Assembly (NCBI GenBank): GCA_030549205.1
Contig: JAUKTV010000004.1
Coordinates: forward strand, 868,001 to 932,000
DNA length: 64,000 nt
Direction: 5' to 3'
DNA from: Apiosordaria backusii
Lineage: Eukaryota; Ascomycota; Sordariomycetes; Sordariales; Lasiosphaeriaceae
The translations under genes were made by a program, and so were the position numbers. The notes below the pieces were generated by a model. That model searched no databases and was not told the origin of the DNA. It saw only the letters and a list, made by a program, of their open reading frames with translations. Shown one piece after another: positions 45,825 through 56,550 of the stretch (its first letter is position 1; every line of letters begins with the position of its first letter).

Positions 45825-47903
45825 TTACTCCAGCTCGATAGTACCAGGCGGCTTGCTGGTAAGATCATACGTAACCCTCGCGACACCATCCACCTCGTTG
45901 ACGATCCTCCTCGCAATCTTCTTCATCAGATCAAAAGAAAACTCGTACGGCTCTGCCGTCATAAAGTTTGTCGACGTAACCGCGCGCAAGATGATAATGT
46001 AGCCATACACCCGCGCGTCACCCATGACACCGACAGCCCTGCTCGTGTCAAGACCAGCATACGCCTGCGACATCTCATTGTAGATACCCGCCTCGCGGAT
46101 CATGCTGATAAAGATGTGATCGGCCTTGCGGGCAATAGCCACGCGCTCGGGCGTGACCTCGCCGATGATTCTGATGGCGATGCCAGGTCCCGGGAAGGGG
46201 TGGCGCATGACAAGGTCCTCGTGGATGCCGAGCTGGCGGCCAAACTCGCGGACCTCGTCTTTGAAGAGCTCGCGGAGGGGCTCGATGAGCTTGAGGCCCT
46301 GGCCGTTCATCATGCGGGCGGGGAGGCCGCCGACGTTGTGGTGGGTCTTGATGGTGGCGGAGGGGCCCTTGAAGCTGAGGGACTCGATGACGTCCGGGTA
46401 GAGGGTGCCCTGGAGGAAGTACTCGACCTTGCCGGCGTTGGGGGTGTTCTCGGCGGCCTTTTCGATTCTGATGGCCTCCTCCTCGAAGAGGTCGATGAAG
46501 GTGTTGCCGATGATTTTTCTCTTGGCCTCGGGCTCGTCGACGCCCTTGAGGCGGCTGAGGAAGAGGTTGGCGCCGTCGATGACGGTGAGGTTGATGCCGA
46601 GGTGCTTCTCGAGGGTCTCCTTGACTTCTTGGCATTCGTTGAGACGCATGACACCGTTGTCTACGAGGACGGCGTGGAATCTGTCGCCTATGTGGGGTGT
46701 TAGTGGGTGGTTTATGTCAAGTTTGAAAATCAAGAACATACCAATGGCCTCAGTCATCAAGCGAGCAGCGACTGTGCTGTCAACACCACCGGAAACGGCA
46801 CCGATAACCTGGGCCTTGGGGCCAACAAGCTTGCGGATGCGCTGAATCTCATGCTGAATGAAGTCACTCATGACCCAGTGCTGTCTGGCACCGCAGATAT
46901 CGACGGCAAAGTTCTTGAAGAGCTCAACACCGCGTGGAGTGTGGGTGACCTCGGGGTGAAACTGGACGCCGAAGACAGGCTTGGTCTGGTGGGCAATACC
47001 GGCAAACTCTGAGTTGGGTGTGCTGGCAAGGATGGTGAAGCCCTCGGGAAGCTGCACGAGCTTGTCGAAGTGGCTCATGTAAACTGTTTGAAATTCAAGT
47101 TAATATCGATGGATCGATCAAGACATAAAGGGGTGCTGCTCACCATGCATCTCATCACCAAGACCCTGGAAGAGCTTGTTGACGTGGTCGGCACCCTCAA
47201 CCTTCTTGATGGTGACATCCTTTGAATTACCGTGTTAGCTTCCAAGCCCTAAATGAACAGAGCCAAAGTGAGTATCAACCTACCGCATGGCCATATTCCC
47301 TAGCCTCACCAGCGGCGACGTTCGCCGAGTTCGCCCGCCAAGCAATCTCCTGGCAACCATAGCAGATGCCAAGAATGGGGACGCCCAGGTCGAAGACGGC
47401 GGGGTCAGCATCTTTGATATTCAGTCAGACTATGGGATCATGCGCCTAATTCATCGTGTGGATTTGAGGTGAGTAGACTCACGAGGAGCTGCCTCATCGT
47501 ACACTGAGGCGGGACCTAGAGGTGGGAAGGGGGGTTAGTGATCAGGTCTCAAATCAAAATCAAAGATAAGCCAAGATAAGGGGTATCATAACATACCACC
47601 ACTGAGGATAACACCCTTTGGCTTCCATGTTAGATCCGCAATCTTGGTGGTGCATGGCAGCATCTCAGCATAGATGTTAAGAGATCTGAGACATCTTAGG
47701 ATCAAGTGGCTGGTTTGGGAGCCAAAATCCAGGAGAAGGATGGTCTACAGAAGTTATGAGTGAGTGAGTGATCATTATGGTGAGCCGATAAGATCTGGCG
47801 ATGCGCCGGCGCATGGAGGGGTAATTTTTAAGAAAAAGATCAAAGCACAACTCACATCGAAGGTCTGGTTGGGGGCCTCAGCCTCAGCGGAAGTAGCAGC
47901 CAT
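45825..47903 (-). CDS. GUA1: GMP synthase (glutamine-hydrolysing)
   Basis: Seven exons (47856-47903, 47597-47744, 47483-47515, 47284-47411, 47144-47219, 46742-47083, 45825-46687) give 545 residues. It aminates XMP to GMP with glutamine. The class-I amidotransferase half shows LLLDFGSQTSHLI, the nucleophile in ILGICYGCQEIAW and the His-Glu pair in GVQFHPEVTH. The synthetase half shows the PP-loop AVSGGVDSTVAARLM, LVDNGVMRLNE, IEFxLQGT-like YFLQGTLYPDVIES, HHNVGGLP and the C-terminal VARVTYDLTSKPPGTIE. The last intron (46688-46741) is 54 nt, in frame and stop-free, so an unspliced product would only gain 18 residues. The usual Met in GICYGMQ is Cys here. Confidence 0.97.
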
Positions 47904-48620
47904 TGTGTCTGAATAATTAAATTCAAAGGGGTATCTCTTGCTTGCTGGTTCCCGATGAGCGATTGTGAAGGACCGCCGTTTATATCAACCTATGAATCAC
48001 AACGGCCAGGGCAAAAAATAAAATTTTCCACTCGATGGAGGGGTGAGATCGGTAACAGCCCCCCCACTTTGCAGCTTGGAGGGGTGCCCCTCCAAGAAAA
48101 TCCAGTCTCCTGCGTAGAAGCCAAGGTGGCCCGTGTGTAAATGCTTATCATTCAAGGAGACTTTCCTATTTGGGCAGCATTTCGAGATATCTTTTGACAA
48201 CTTACACGCTGTTCTTCATTTGGAATCGGAAGGCTCAGAGAGTCTGTGGTTGCTTCTATCGTTGAAAGAGCGCTTATAAACTCCCGAGAGTTTAACCTTG
48301 TTCAATATGTCAATTTTCCAGTCACGATGAGCAAGAGTCATTGCTGCAGGGTCAACGATCCCAACGCTCTCGCCCCCAGGTACCGGTACTTGACCCCACA
48401 GTCAGCCCAGAGCTCAAGCCACAGCAAGCGGGTCCCGAACTTCAATCAAGCAAATCGTCTCCACTGCAACCCGTCGTCGTCCCTGAACATGCATCGCCAA
48501 TCTCAAGCTCCTTGACAGCTCCATATCAACACATTCCCCAGCCATAGCAACAATCACCAATCGCCACACCCAAATTAATACAGTACCGAAGACCATACCT
48601 CCCACAAGACCAAAAGAAAC
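47904..48620. other. Divergent promoter region between GUA1 and TRS31
   Basis: A 717-bp promoter region. No gene is supported; the short frames here are non-coding in appearance. Confidence 0.6.
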
Positions 48621-49375
48621 ATGTCCCAACCGCGACCCCCCAACGGCCCCTCAACAAGCGGCAACCAATCCGCCCCCCCAAAAGAAACCTCCTCCTCCCA
48701 CAGCACCGGCCTCCGCTACCCCTCCAACGGTAAAACCATCTACCACCGCCACCTCAGCCGCAGCAAAACAGCCGAGCTCTCCCAAGCCTCCTTCGCCTAC
48801 CTCTTCTCCGAAATGGTCACCTACGCCCAAAGACGAGTAACCGGCATCCAAGACCTCGAGAAGCGGTACGCTCTCCCCAGTTTCCCCCTTATCCCCCCTT
48901 CCTCCCTAACCTTGTGTTTCCCAGCCTCAACACCCAAGGCCACCCCCTAGGCCTCAAACTCCTCGACCTCCTCCTCATCCGCGAGCCCTCCCGCTCCCAA
49001 TCCCGCCCCCTCAACATCATCACCCTCCTGCACTTCATCAAGATCAACCTCTGGCAGCACCTCTTCGGCCGCCAGGCCGACCGCCTCGAAAAGTCTTCCG
49101 ACCCGGACGCCCCAGACGAGTACATGATCATCGACAATGAGCCCCTCGTCAACGCCTACGTCTCCGTCCCGAAAGAAATGTCCCAGCTGAACTGCGCCGC
49201 GTTTGTCGCGGGGATCATCGAGGGTGTCTGCGACGGCGCGGTTTTCCCTGCCAGAGTCACCGCGCATAGTGTGGGGAGCAAAGAAGAAGGGGAGATGTGG
49301 CCGGGGAAGACGGTTTTCCTGGTGAAATTCCAGCCTGAGGTGCTGGAGAGGGAGGCGCTGATTGGGAAGGGTTAG
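48621..49375 (+). CDS. TRS31: TRAPP complex subunit Trs31/TRAPPC5
   Basis: Two exons (48621-48865, 48925-49375) give 231 residues. After a disordered ~40-residue N-terminus come the TRAPPC5/Bet3-fold blocks: IYHRHLSRSKTAELSQASFA, then AYLFSEMVTYAQRRV, GLKLLDLLLIRE, LHFIKINLWQHLFGRQAD, YMIIDNEPLVNAYVSVP, and LNCAAFVAGIIEGVCDGA, ending in VFLVKFQPEVLERE. TRAPP is the exchange factor for Ypt1/Rab1 and tethers vesicles at the Golgi. The splice rebuilds an Arg codon inside DLEKRLNTQGHPLG, matching the family. Confidence 0.94.
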
Positions 49376-49895
49376 TTAATTTGCTTATGGTGGTAGCTAT
49401 GGTTGAGGGTGGTTTAAGGTAGTGGAAAGGAGGGGGGGGATATGGTTGGAAAGGCATTTGTTATGGCGTTTTGTGGAGTTTGGCATGCAAAGTGTTTCGA
49501 AGGGAAAGGCAAGCGATTTTTTTACTATTTACTATGGATGTGGTCAGAAGTGGGAAATACCAGATATTGCACTTGGTTAATGTTAGACGGTTGATCAGGA
49601 GAGGGAAGACGGGTAAAAAACAAAATTGAACCCCCTTCAAGAGGGTTATATCAATTGATCTAAGCCATGCGTGTCGGTCAAAACCTAATGGGTATATCCT
49701 CCTGTTCAATTACATGCCCAAAACGCCTGTCCGATAATACGCAAGAAAGCCAATTCCGCCTGACCTATCGCAATTTACCAATCCTTCCCAAACCAAAGCC
49801 AAACGCCCAAAAACATGCTCTTTCGCCTGATGAATGCCAACAATGAGTGAGCCCTCGCTCGCGCAAGCAGGCGCAGCTCTAAACGCGGAAATAAC
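49376..49895. other. Intergenic, convergent 3' ends
   Basis: A 520-bp gap between the TRS31 stop and the stop of the next minus-strand gene. No gene. Confidence 0.6.
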
Positions 49896-50941
49896 CTAGC
49901 GCGGCAGACCCTGATACCCCGGGCCAGGAGCACGATGGCCAGGGCGTCTGCGACCGGCAGCGCTACCACCACGACCAACTCCACCAGAAGTGCCAGCACC
50001 ACCAGGCGCGCCAGGACGGTTGTTGCCCCAAGGACCAGCGCTGGCGTTGGAACCACCGGGGCCGCGCGCCATCAGTTCCTCCAAACCAAGATCTCTCCAA
50101 GCGGGCTCCTTGACCTTTTGCGTCGCCTTCTGGATGCCAAAGGCGGCGTGCTGGTCCGGGACGACGTCGTCCTCATCCTCGGGGTTGACGGGCTGGAGGT
50201 GGGGCGGGACGTAGATGTCGTCCTGGGGGAGGCGGGAGTCCTTGCGGAACTCGTCGAGGAGGTCGGCGTGGGAGGAGCGGTGCATGTGCACGTAGGTGTA
50301 GGAGGCGTCTTTGTTCTAATTTTTGGGAAGGGGAGGAGGTTAGTGAAGAGTAGATAGGAGAGAGGGTGGGGAGGGGGGGGGGAGGTAAATGCCATGGTGA
50401 GAGTCCCGGCTCCAACGATTCCTCTAGCGATCAAACGGCTGTTGGGGTTGGGCTCGACGTCTGGGAAGGAAGAGTTCTCTTCGGCGGGTTTGGGGGGCAG
50501 TTCGTCAGAGAGACGGCTGTCGAGCTCCCAGCTGCTGGTGCTGGTTGCGTACGAGATGATGTCCGCTAACGAGAGCTCCGAGGTCAAATCGCCGTCGGGA
50601 CGAGCGCGAGGACGGGAGTGGTATCGGACCCAGTCGAGCCAGAAGTCTCTGTCGACGGATGGGTCTCCTGCTGGGCCGAAGACGTCTGAGTCCGGGCGAT
50701 CAGAGGCGTCGTCGTCGAGAATCTGGTCGGTGTTGTCGGTTTGGGGGACTGCTTGATTGCTGGGTTCGCCTTGTTCGTCTTCGGGGGCAGGGAGATTCGG
50801 ATGTCGAGCAGCAGTGGGAAGCGGAGGAGTGGTAGGCTCGCCAGTGACTGGGTTTCCAGGTCGTTCAAGGGTGCTTGGATCGAGTTCAAAACTGATCTCG
50901 TCCTCGGAGACTTCCCAGACAGTTGACAGGTCTTGTTCCAT
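49896..50941 (-). CDS. Unrecognised protein with acidic N-terminus and Gly/Arg-rich tail
   Basis: I do not recognise this protein. Exon 1 (50393-50941) encodes an acidic start (MEQDLSTVWEVSEDEISFEL), a Pro/Asp-rich stretch, DRDFWLDWVRYHSRPRARP and SRLIARGIVGAGTLTM. Exon 2 (49896-50315) encodes NKDASYTYVHMHRSSHADLL, DDIYVPPHLQPVNPEDEDDV, WRDLGLEELMARGPGG and a Gly/Arg/Ala-rich tail. The acceptor and branch (CACTAAC...AATTAG) are good, but no good GT donor exists in the right phase. The best fit is a GC donor after ATG (about 322 residues); an alternative is GTTGGA 18 nt upstream. Without splicing, the frame runs into low-complexity sequence typical of an off-frame read. An RNA-binding role from the RGG-like tail would be a guess. 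Confidence 0.62.
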
Positions 50942-51718
50942 CTTCGCACTGTGATGCCAATGGCTTGGTGTGGTCCGTGCGGGAATGTGGCGCTTAGCGT
51001 GGTGCTTAGTGTGGTGGTGGGAAAGAGAAAAGAGGGACGTGCGTGTGGCGGTGCCAAAGTCGCAGGACTTCTGCTACGGAGTACTGGGTGGCCTGTGCTT
51101 GAGAACCTTGATGGCTACCAGGCCAGGAGCGCGCGACAACTTGCCTTCAGGGTTGAGCAGTGGCCTCGAAGCAGAGAGGCGGTTCGAAAGAAGCTGCTCA
51201 GCTATGGGCCCTGAAGAAACTTCCTGTTGTAGGGGCATGAGCCATGCCTCATCCGACCTCAGCGGAAACAAGCAATCATCATTGCTGCACCACCACGGAC
51301 ACTGGCAGGCAGAGAAAACAAAGGTGCTCGTTGGTTCTCTCGGCAGCATGCAATGCAAACCTACACCCAATTGTTACTCGGTGTGATTCCGCCTTCAAAA
51401 ATTCATTGTTTTCCAACTTCAGATAGGCGCGTCTAGACACTCTACCAACTTCACCATTCGCGAGGCTGTTGACTGTGAGAAGACGGAATAAACCACAGCG
51501 GAGAGGGAACATAACTGACAATGGCAAGAATTGATGTCAAAATCTGAAAATCTGTTATAACGAAAAATGCACCGTAGCAAACACTCCTAGCTATGAATAT
51601 TGGTCCAGCCTACTCATTGCCTACCAATCACCCACATCCTTCTTCTTGCCAGCTTCTTGGGGCGGACAAGAATGTCCGGGTGCTGAAGTTGCTGAGACTT
51701 CATCCTCCCCATGTTCCC
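50942..51718. other. Intergenic
   Basis: A 777-bp region. A plus-strand frame at 50970-51386 has no domain or signal and is not supported. Confidence 0.5.
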
Positions 51719-52894
51719 TCAAGTCCAGGCCATATAGGTCCTCAGTTTCTCAATCAAACTCTTACTCCCTTGGGACTCCCCCCATGGCACTATTACCGCC
51801 GATTCCAACCAGTCGGCATAATTCTTCGGTAAGATTATTGTAGCCAAAGGCCAGCCTGGATCCTCGCCAACGCCAACCCAAATTCCAGATTGATTGTTGC
51901 CCGCAATGCAATCATCAAGCAAATATTTCTTTGCGGATGTTACCACTGTCGCCATGTCGACATCTAGTATCGTGGTTATGTTCGGCTCCATGTTCCAAAT
52001 CAGAGCAGTGCATATGCCACTATCTTCCCTGATTCTGGTTTCTACACCTCCGAAAGTTCTTGTTTCCGTCGTGTGGTTGTTGGCGTATTTTTCTGTTAGT
52101 TGCTGTTAGCAATCCAACTCATAAGAAGATGCGTGTGAATCCTCAGAAGAAGGGCATACCTTGGAGGATGCTAATGACCCCTTGACAGTCGTTAGGCACC
52201 AGGGGTTGCTGCTGGAAGTCATCGGGCTTTGGAAGAGCCCAGATATCAAAGACCTCGCTGGCGTTGAAGCAGCTGCCCAAGCGGCCGAACGTCTCGCTTG
52301 CTTTTGGAAAACTGCCCGGATCCGATTTGGAAAAAAGCCACTCAGACAGCGCGTGAGAAGGCCACCCCATAATCTCCCACCACGTCTGCACAGCCACATT
52401 TGAGGGTATAACCACCGTCTTCAACATGCCGAAAGGATTGGTCTTGTTCTCACCAACCCCGAAGATAGACCCAGATAGATTCTTGCCAACGCAATCACCA
52501 AAGATGTAGTCCTTGGCCCATGACACCACCGTCGGCATGGGGACCTCAGGGATCGCAATCGATTTGTTGGGGTTGGATTGGTAGATGATGATGCTGCACT
52601 TCTCGTTCATGATCCAGATGTAGTCTTTGGGGGTGTTGAATGAATAGTTGCTGGTATACTGGCCTGTTTCTTCGTTAGTTACCAACGACCTTTGCGTGAA
52701 TAGTTAGGGGATAACATGCTTTCAAGCTGGTGAAGGACGCCTGGACAATCTCCAGCCCATTGGTAAAAAGCAGGTCTAAGACCCAATGCATAACACAATG
52801 ACTTGGGCGGATCGTCCCTGCGCTGGATAGACTGGAGTTGCCCGAGCGACAGCCCGAGGAGAAAAGGTAGAAATAGTAAAGCCAGAATGATCAT
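51719..52894 (-). CDS. Secreted protein with two tandem copies of one domain (paralogue A)
   Basis: Three exons (52716-52894, 52160-52650, 51719-52092) give 347 residues. A signal peptide (MIILALLFLPFLLGLSLG) is followed by two related domains. Each starts with a Cys motif (GDCPGVLHQLES, then NDCQGVISILQEK). It continues to a Cys-centred strand ending in an Asn/Ser turn (EKCSIIIYQSN; GICTALIWNMEPN), then a helix ending in Asp-Cys (VVSWAKDYIFGDCVGKNLSG; VVTSAKKYLLDDCIAGNNQSG) and a Gly-rich end (IFGVGEN; IWVGVGED). Several N-glycosylation sequons are present. The Cys spacing recalls the Hce2/Ecp2-type secreted fold, but this is a pattern impression only. The first intron (52651-52715) has a weak GTTATC donor. 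Paralogue B lies next to it on the same strand. Confidence 0.68.
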
Positions 52895-53237
52895 GTCGGC
52901 TGTTATCTTGTTGTTTCGAGTATAGTATGTGCTGCTCGGGTTTGAGAAGTGTGTGTTATGATTGCCTAGAAGTTAGTGCTTTTTTTCCTGGGAATGACCC
53001 AAATATATACCCCAAGGGCAAATAAAAATGTCACTCATCACTGATGTCACCAGCTTCCACTCGTATGGTTTGACAGACCGGTCACTGGCCCTTGCACGTT
53101 GCAAATGACCCTGTCATTTTAGCTGTGTAACTCAAATCTTCAGATTCAGACCATCCCATCTTGAAATGCCCCCTTAACAAAGCCTCGCATGTGGCATTTC
53201 AGTCCTTGCCCCTGGCAAAAAACAGCTCACCCCCTCT
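52895..53237. other. Intergenic between the paralogous secreted genes
   Basis: A 343-bp gap that holds the promoter of paralogue A. No gene. Confidence 0.6.
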
Positions 53238-54398
53238 TCACCCCCTCACCTTCTCGTCGTCCGGCACAGAATCTCTGGTATGCCAAAGATTGATCGTACG
53301 CTGAAAAGCGTACCCGAGTGTTGAAGGCAGAATCCACGCCATAAAATGGGGATCATCAACATCCCCAATGTACTCTGACCCGGTGATACTTCGGCCACCC
53401 CACGAATTGTGCGCGATACAAGGGTCGAATATTTGGAGTTGTACCACGTCAGCCAACACGGACATGTTGACCCCCAGTGTGTTTTGCTCGTAGTTGTAAA
53501 TGAGAACACTGCAACTACGTTTGTTGCCTGTGTAAAGGACGGTTTCCTTAGGGTCAAGAAAGACCAAGTGGTCCAGGGTTTTGAGTTCTAGTAACCATTA
53601 ATTACCTTTTCAGTAATCAAAAGAATGCCTAGATACGTTTGCCTTATCAAGGGGCCCATTGCAACGTAATAGGCGTGTGACGCACCGTCCAGTGCCTCTG
53701 CATAGCTTATCAAACGCGCAACGGGCCCTTTGATTAGGTAGGCATAGATAGGCATCCCCATAATCACCTAACTGGGCAGATTGGCAAGGGTGTTGGATCT
53801 GATAGATCACTTACTCCGAAGCTGGTTCATCACCGTCTGGCAGTAGTCCTTCACAGGCGGTAAGGTTTTGTTCGACAGGAAACATCCACCGGTTGTATAT
53901 TTTAACTTGGTGGGTGGGTCATCCTCCTTCGAAGAAAAACCGCTAACGTCTGGGTCCTTCTGCCAGTCAAAGCTAATGATTTGATTTGTAGCATTCCAGG
54001 TTGTTTTAAGGCCCGTTGTGATATCACCCTGGTGGTAGAGAAATTCCGTGACATCCAGGAGAATCTCGTTTATATTGACATGCGCGGTGTTTGGGTATAT
54101 CTTATTGTTGAGCTGGCCCCAGCAATTGTTGGAGGCCTTCTGAATGGACACCTCGTAGAGAGCTGTGTTGCCTCGGGGACCGGCAAGCTCTGCGGTAAGG
54201 AGCTGTTAGGTAGACATTATCTGAGGTTTGAGATTCGGGTACTGTACCTTCGAATTGCTTGATAACTTGGTAGCAGTCGACTGCGCTTTCAAGCGCCTTG
54301 AGAATAGGGCCACGCTTCATGGCCTCATGCTCAGATGGCCCAGCAAGAGCCAGTTGGAGGAGGCTGAGCCAAAAATAGAGGGTGTAGACGATCATCAT
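53238..54398 (-). CDS. Secreted protein with two tandem copies of one domain (paralogue B)
   Basis: Three exons (54248-54398, 53815-54189, 53238-53587) give 291 residues. The signal peptide is MMIVYTLYFWLSLLQLALAG; a longer in-frame start at 54437 would bury it. Domain 1 has AVDCYQVIKQFEEL then SNNCWGQLNNK and INEILLDVTEFLYHQGDI. Domain 2 has KDYCQTVMNQLRKL then KRSCSVLIYNYEQN and VLADVVQLQIFDPC, then a Gly/Ser turn. The order and spacing match paralogue A, though identity is low. The second intron (53588-53814) has a perfect GTAAGT donor but is unusually long at 227 nt and contains its own 66-codon open frame. A skipped exon there is possible. Role unknown; secretion is inferred. Confidence 0.65.
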
Positions 54399-55335
54399 TA
54401 TGTCGACCGTTCTTGGACTTACTTGAATTGTAGGCACGAGTTAAAGACTGTTCTGCGATTTCTGAAGATTCTCAATTATATTTCTAGCGATAGGCAGGAG
54501 CAACCACGGAAATGTCATTAGCCGCACCCGTTTGCTAGCACTTGCTTTGTGGGGACTGATTGTTGCAGTGTTTACGCAAGAGCTTCTTCATCTCATCTTC
54601 AATTCATTGTTCGGTGTTCAAAATTCATATTCATGATGCATGTGAGTTAAATTCCCCCCTCCTTCACACTGGGTCTCCGAAAGTCGGAGACATAGTCGAT
54701 CAACCCCAGACTGTGCCCCTTGCTCTGTGTGCGGCATCCGCATCCACTGCAAATGTTTGCGATGAACCGGTCAGCACTCTGAGTAGGTAACTACGCCGCT
54801 TGACTTTCAACAGAACTCAGCTGTTTCAGCTTCCCCTACCTGACAACCCATACCACAGCGAGATTCCGTGGAATGTCAGTGAAGTTCAGAAGTATCATCT
54901 TTATACCAAACGCACTCGACCCATCGGCCGTAAGCGCCTCATAAAACACACATTGTGGCCCTCGCCGGAGTCTTGTGTGGTCAACTCGAGGCCGATCTGG
55001 GTTCTTACTGGAGAATACAGGATCGAGGTGCCCGTTCGGAAGGTCAGAAAATGGCCACCGACAACCAAGATGAGATTTTTCTACTCACCTTTGCGCATCT
55101 GATCAAGATAAAACTCAGGAGACCTGCTTTCCAGCCGTCGGGGCCAAGTCACAATGGTCATTGATTGAAATGCTGCCTCTTAAGACCCCCGATACCCCCC
55201 GGTCATCGAAGGTTGCCCTGTTGTGTCGTTCAATTTTGATGTCTATCTTTTTTTGATGAAAGCAACACAACGAATAAGAATATTGAGGACAATTCTCACA
55301 AAAGCATTACACGAAAAAGTCGAGTATCAACAGCA
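54399..55335. other. Intergenic, no gene seen
   Basis: 937 bp with several overlapping short frames (for example 54800-55102 +) of no recognisable content. It may include a 5' exon of the next gene that I could not resolve. Confidence 0.45.
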
Positions 55336-56550
55336 ATGCCAGATGCGGTCGCTGATACGGGATGGTCCCACTGCAACACCCTTGAGGTAGTTGACTCTTG
55401 GGCCAAGCCAGCATTGAAAATACAAGCGATTCCACCAGAAAGGCACCAGCTTGTGGTGATCACAGACTCTGTGGGCATAAGAACTGTTCTTATTTGTCCT
55501 ATTGCCAGAGCTACCACGATCCCCCCAAGTCCTACCCTGAGCAACCCCAGTACCTTGACGGCCGCAACATCTCCTATTGCTGCTCGAAAACCTACAATGA
55601 GAAGCAAAGAACAACTAAAGCATCACAGACTTACTCCGCGCAACCCCCAACAGCCATCATACGGGTATAGCTCTGGAGACGCATATGGATACGGTGACAG
55701 CGACAGCTCCTCACCATCATCTTCTTCGAAATCAACATACACTGGTTACGAAAGCTCTCCGCGAACAGGTGGTGCTCCCGACGACTACATTTCGCAGTCA
55801 ACCTCGGATACCACTTATTCCACGTCCGGTACTCCCTCGACACAACAAAGCTTCCGTTCAACATCAGGTTTATCATCCTCCTCTACACCAGCATCGTCAT
55901 CTTCTCGATCATCGTCGTCAACCTCTTCTTCCTCATCACAAGGGCAACAATCCCCCAAAACAGCGAGCACCACCCCTCTTAAGTCTCAGCACTCGAACTC
56001 CGAAGAGATCAGTTCGTCCTCTACTCCTTCACAGAGCAGTAACGCCGTCAAAGAAAGCCACGAACCAAATGATCACCCACCACCAGCTATACCACTGGTC
56101 AAATCTTCATCTCCACCTCCACCTCCACCCCCTTCCCCGCCATCGCCATCGTCAACTACCGCTCCTGCTCCTGCCCCAACGGCCACACCCACAAATGGTG
56201 CCGCAGGTCCTGGTCTCCAACTTCCTTCCATTCCAGGCATCACTGACGGTAACAACCCCGGACCCGAAGCCCAAAAGCCTTTTGACATCTCCAATCTCCT
56301 CAAAATAGGAGGAAGCTCGGTCCTCGGTGGCGGGCTGACACTTGTCGCCATCTTCTTTCTTGTCAAATATCTGATCCGCAGAAAGAATGGTAAACAGGGC
56401 AGCGGGGATGGCGGGAACGGAAGCGTTGAGGGCAAGACCAGCGATCTGGAAGCAGGGCTAGGCTCAATGATGGCATCGGCTGGAGTGGGACAGCAACCTC
56501 AGCAGCAGAATTTTGATAATGAAGGCGATAATCAACCCGCTCCCACATGA
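55336..56550 (+). CDS. Ser-rich single-span membrane protein; 5' part frame-disturbed
   Basis: One open frame of 404 codons. Its 3' two-thirds are convincing: a long Ser/Thr/Pro mucin-like stalk, a transmembrane helix (SSVLGGGLTLVAIFFLVKYL) followed by RRKNGK, and a Gly/Gln-rich cytosolic tail. This is the layout of fungal wall-stress-sensor-like proteins. The 5' part is doubtful. Between about 55395 and 55645 another frame encodes a Cys-rich ectodomain-like stretch (ACGDHRLCGHKNCSYLSYC, DGRNISYCCSKTYN), while the annotated frame there looks random. No signal peptide is visible. Either a phase-2 intron at about 55589-55666 exists, or an extra C in the C5 run near 55648 broke the gene, or the start exon is missing. 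Treat the N-terminal ~110 residues as unreliable. Confidence 0.5.
   Translation: MPDAVADTGWSHCNTLEVVDSWAKPALKIQAIPPERHQLVVITDSVGIRTVLICPIARATTIPPSPTLSNPSTLTAATSPIAARKPTMRSKEQLKHHRLTPRNPQQPSYGYSSGDAYGYGDSDSSSPSSSSKSTYTGYESSPRTGGAPDDYISQSTSDTTYSTSGTPSTQQSFRSTSGLSSSSTPASSSSRSSSSTSSSSSQGQQSPKTASTTPLKSQHSNSEEISSSSTPSQSSNAVKESHEPNDHPPPAIPLVKSSSPPPPPPPSPPSPSSTTAPAPAPTATPTNGAAGPGLQLPSIPGITDGNNPGPEAQKPFDISNLLKIGGSSVLGGGLTLVAIFFLVKYLIRRKNGKQGSGDGGNGSVEGKTSDLEAGLGSMMASAGVGQQPQQQNFDNEGDNQPAPT

Noticed and set aside
50072..50941. 289-codon frame as a complete gene without intron
   Set aside because: After 50393 it becomes Pro/Ser/Thr low-complexity, while another frame encodes a coherent exon behind a good acceptor.
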